Assembly: GCA_002355455.1 (NCBI GenBank)
Contig: AP017375.1
Location: 496,001-560,000 of the forward strand
Length of the DNA: 64,000 nt
Source of the DNA: Stanieria sp. NIES-3757
Lineage (GTDB): Bacteria; Cyanobacteriota; Cyanobacteriia; Cyanobacteriales; Xenococcaceae
Reading direction: 5' to 3'
Below are positions 63,961 through 64,000 of this stretch, piece by piece. Position 1 is the first letter of the stretch. Each line of letters starts with the position of its first letter. Below the pieces are notes generated by a model. That model saw only the letters and a program-made list of their open reading frames with translations. It had not been told where the DNA came from and did no database searches. The translations under genes and the position numbers were made by a program.

Positions 63961-64000
63961 TTATAGCTTACTGAAAAAACTATAATTTAGTAAGGTAATG

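Noticed and set aside
1-64000. CRISPR array or prophage
   Set aside because: No regularly spaced repeats and no phage structural or integrase genes were seen.

Overview
The window looks like chromosomal DNA of a low-GC cyanobacterium. The octamer GCGATCGC (the cyanobacterial HIP1 repeat) recurs through most of it. Several genes are typical of cyanobacteria or plastids: a CpcT-type phycobilin lyase, a one-helix high-light-inducible protein, ycf35, ycf46, and the DUF3181, DUF29 and 2TM families. I cannot name the species. There is no rRNA, CRISPR array or prophage, and one tRNA (Arg, anticodon ACG).

Layout. 1-8.5 kb: end of an XRE regulator, a TldE/PmbA-like protein, cpcT, an Hli gene, mutS2, a MITE-like repeat, a secreted protein of unknown function, a TonB-like protein and an intact hicBA pair. 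8.8-15 kb: an AT-rich glycan gene run with a Wzt-type ABC ATPase carrying an extra C-terminal domain, a kinase-like/methyltransferase fusion, two different nucleotidyltransferase-fold proteins and a GT4 glycosyltransferase. I read no HIP1 from about 8.7 to 13.8 kb. 15-17 kb: two further hicBA modules whose toxin genes are both broken, one by a 42-bp palindromic insertion and one by an IS5-family element, next to a duplicated 3' tail of the GT4 gene. 17-22.3 kb: Uma2 and DUF29 proteins, then four GT2 glycosyltransferases in a second HIP1-free stretch. 22.6-41.8 kb: mostly core metabolism. It holds a fused oligopeptide ABC ATPase, a cobalamin riboswitch with cbiX, pepF, an alcohol dehydrogenase, ftsH, an FdhF/YdeP-type molybdoenzyme, an aspartate-type aminotransferase, a sugar ABC ATPase with a GH13 amylase, moaC, tRNA-Arg and ubiD. 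42-47 kb: a membrane protein of unknown function, a D-lactate-type dehydrogenase, a membrane-anchored response regulator and a nest of decayed insertion sequences. 46.9-64 kb: rplI, gloB, a GT4/ABC-exporter/GT4 cluster, prfB with its programmed frameshift, a phosphoribosyltransferase, ycf35, ycf46 with a ribbon-helix-helix gene, a compact PBP4-like protein, a J-domain protein, a CPA2 antiporter and murT.

Themes. Three separate clusters serve surface-glycan synthesis and export. The first (8.8-15 kb) resembles ABC-dependent polysaccharide export in which chain ends are chemically capped and then recognised by the extra domain of Wzt, but no Wzm permease lies in the window. The third (48.7-53.3 kb) has its own exporter, and that exporter ends in what looks like a histidine-kinase dimerisation helix pair. 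Toxin-antitoxin decay, small palindromic insertions and nested IS remnants gather at the edges of the glycan islands, which fits repeated gain and loss there. The candidates for undescribed biology that I rate highest are the capping cassette at 8.8-13.7 kb, the exporter/HisKA-like fusion, the tail-anchored receiver protein, and the unexplained structured intergenic segments at 25.8 and 29.2 kb.
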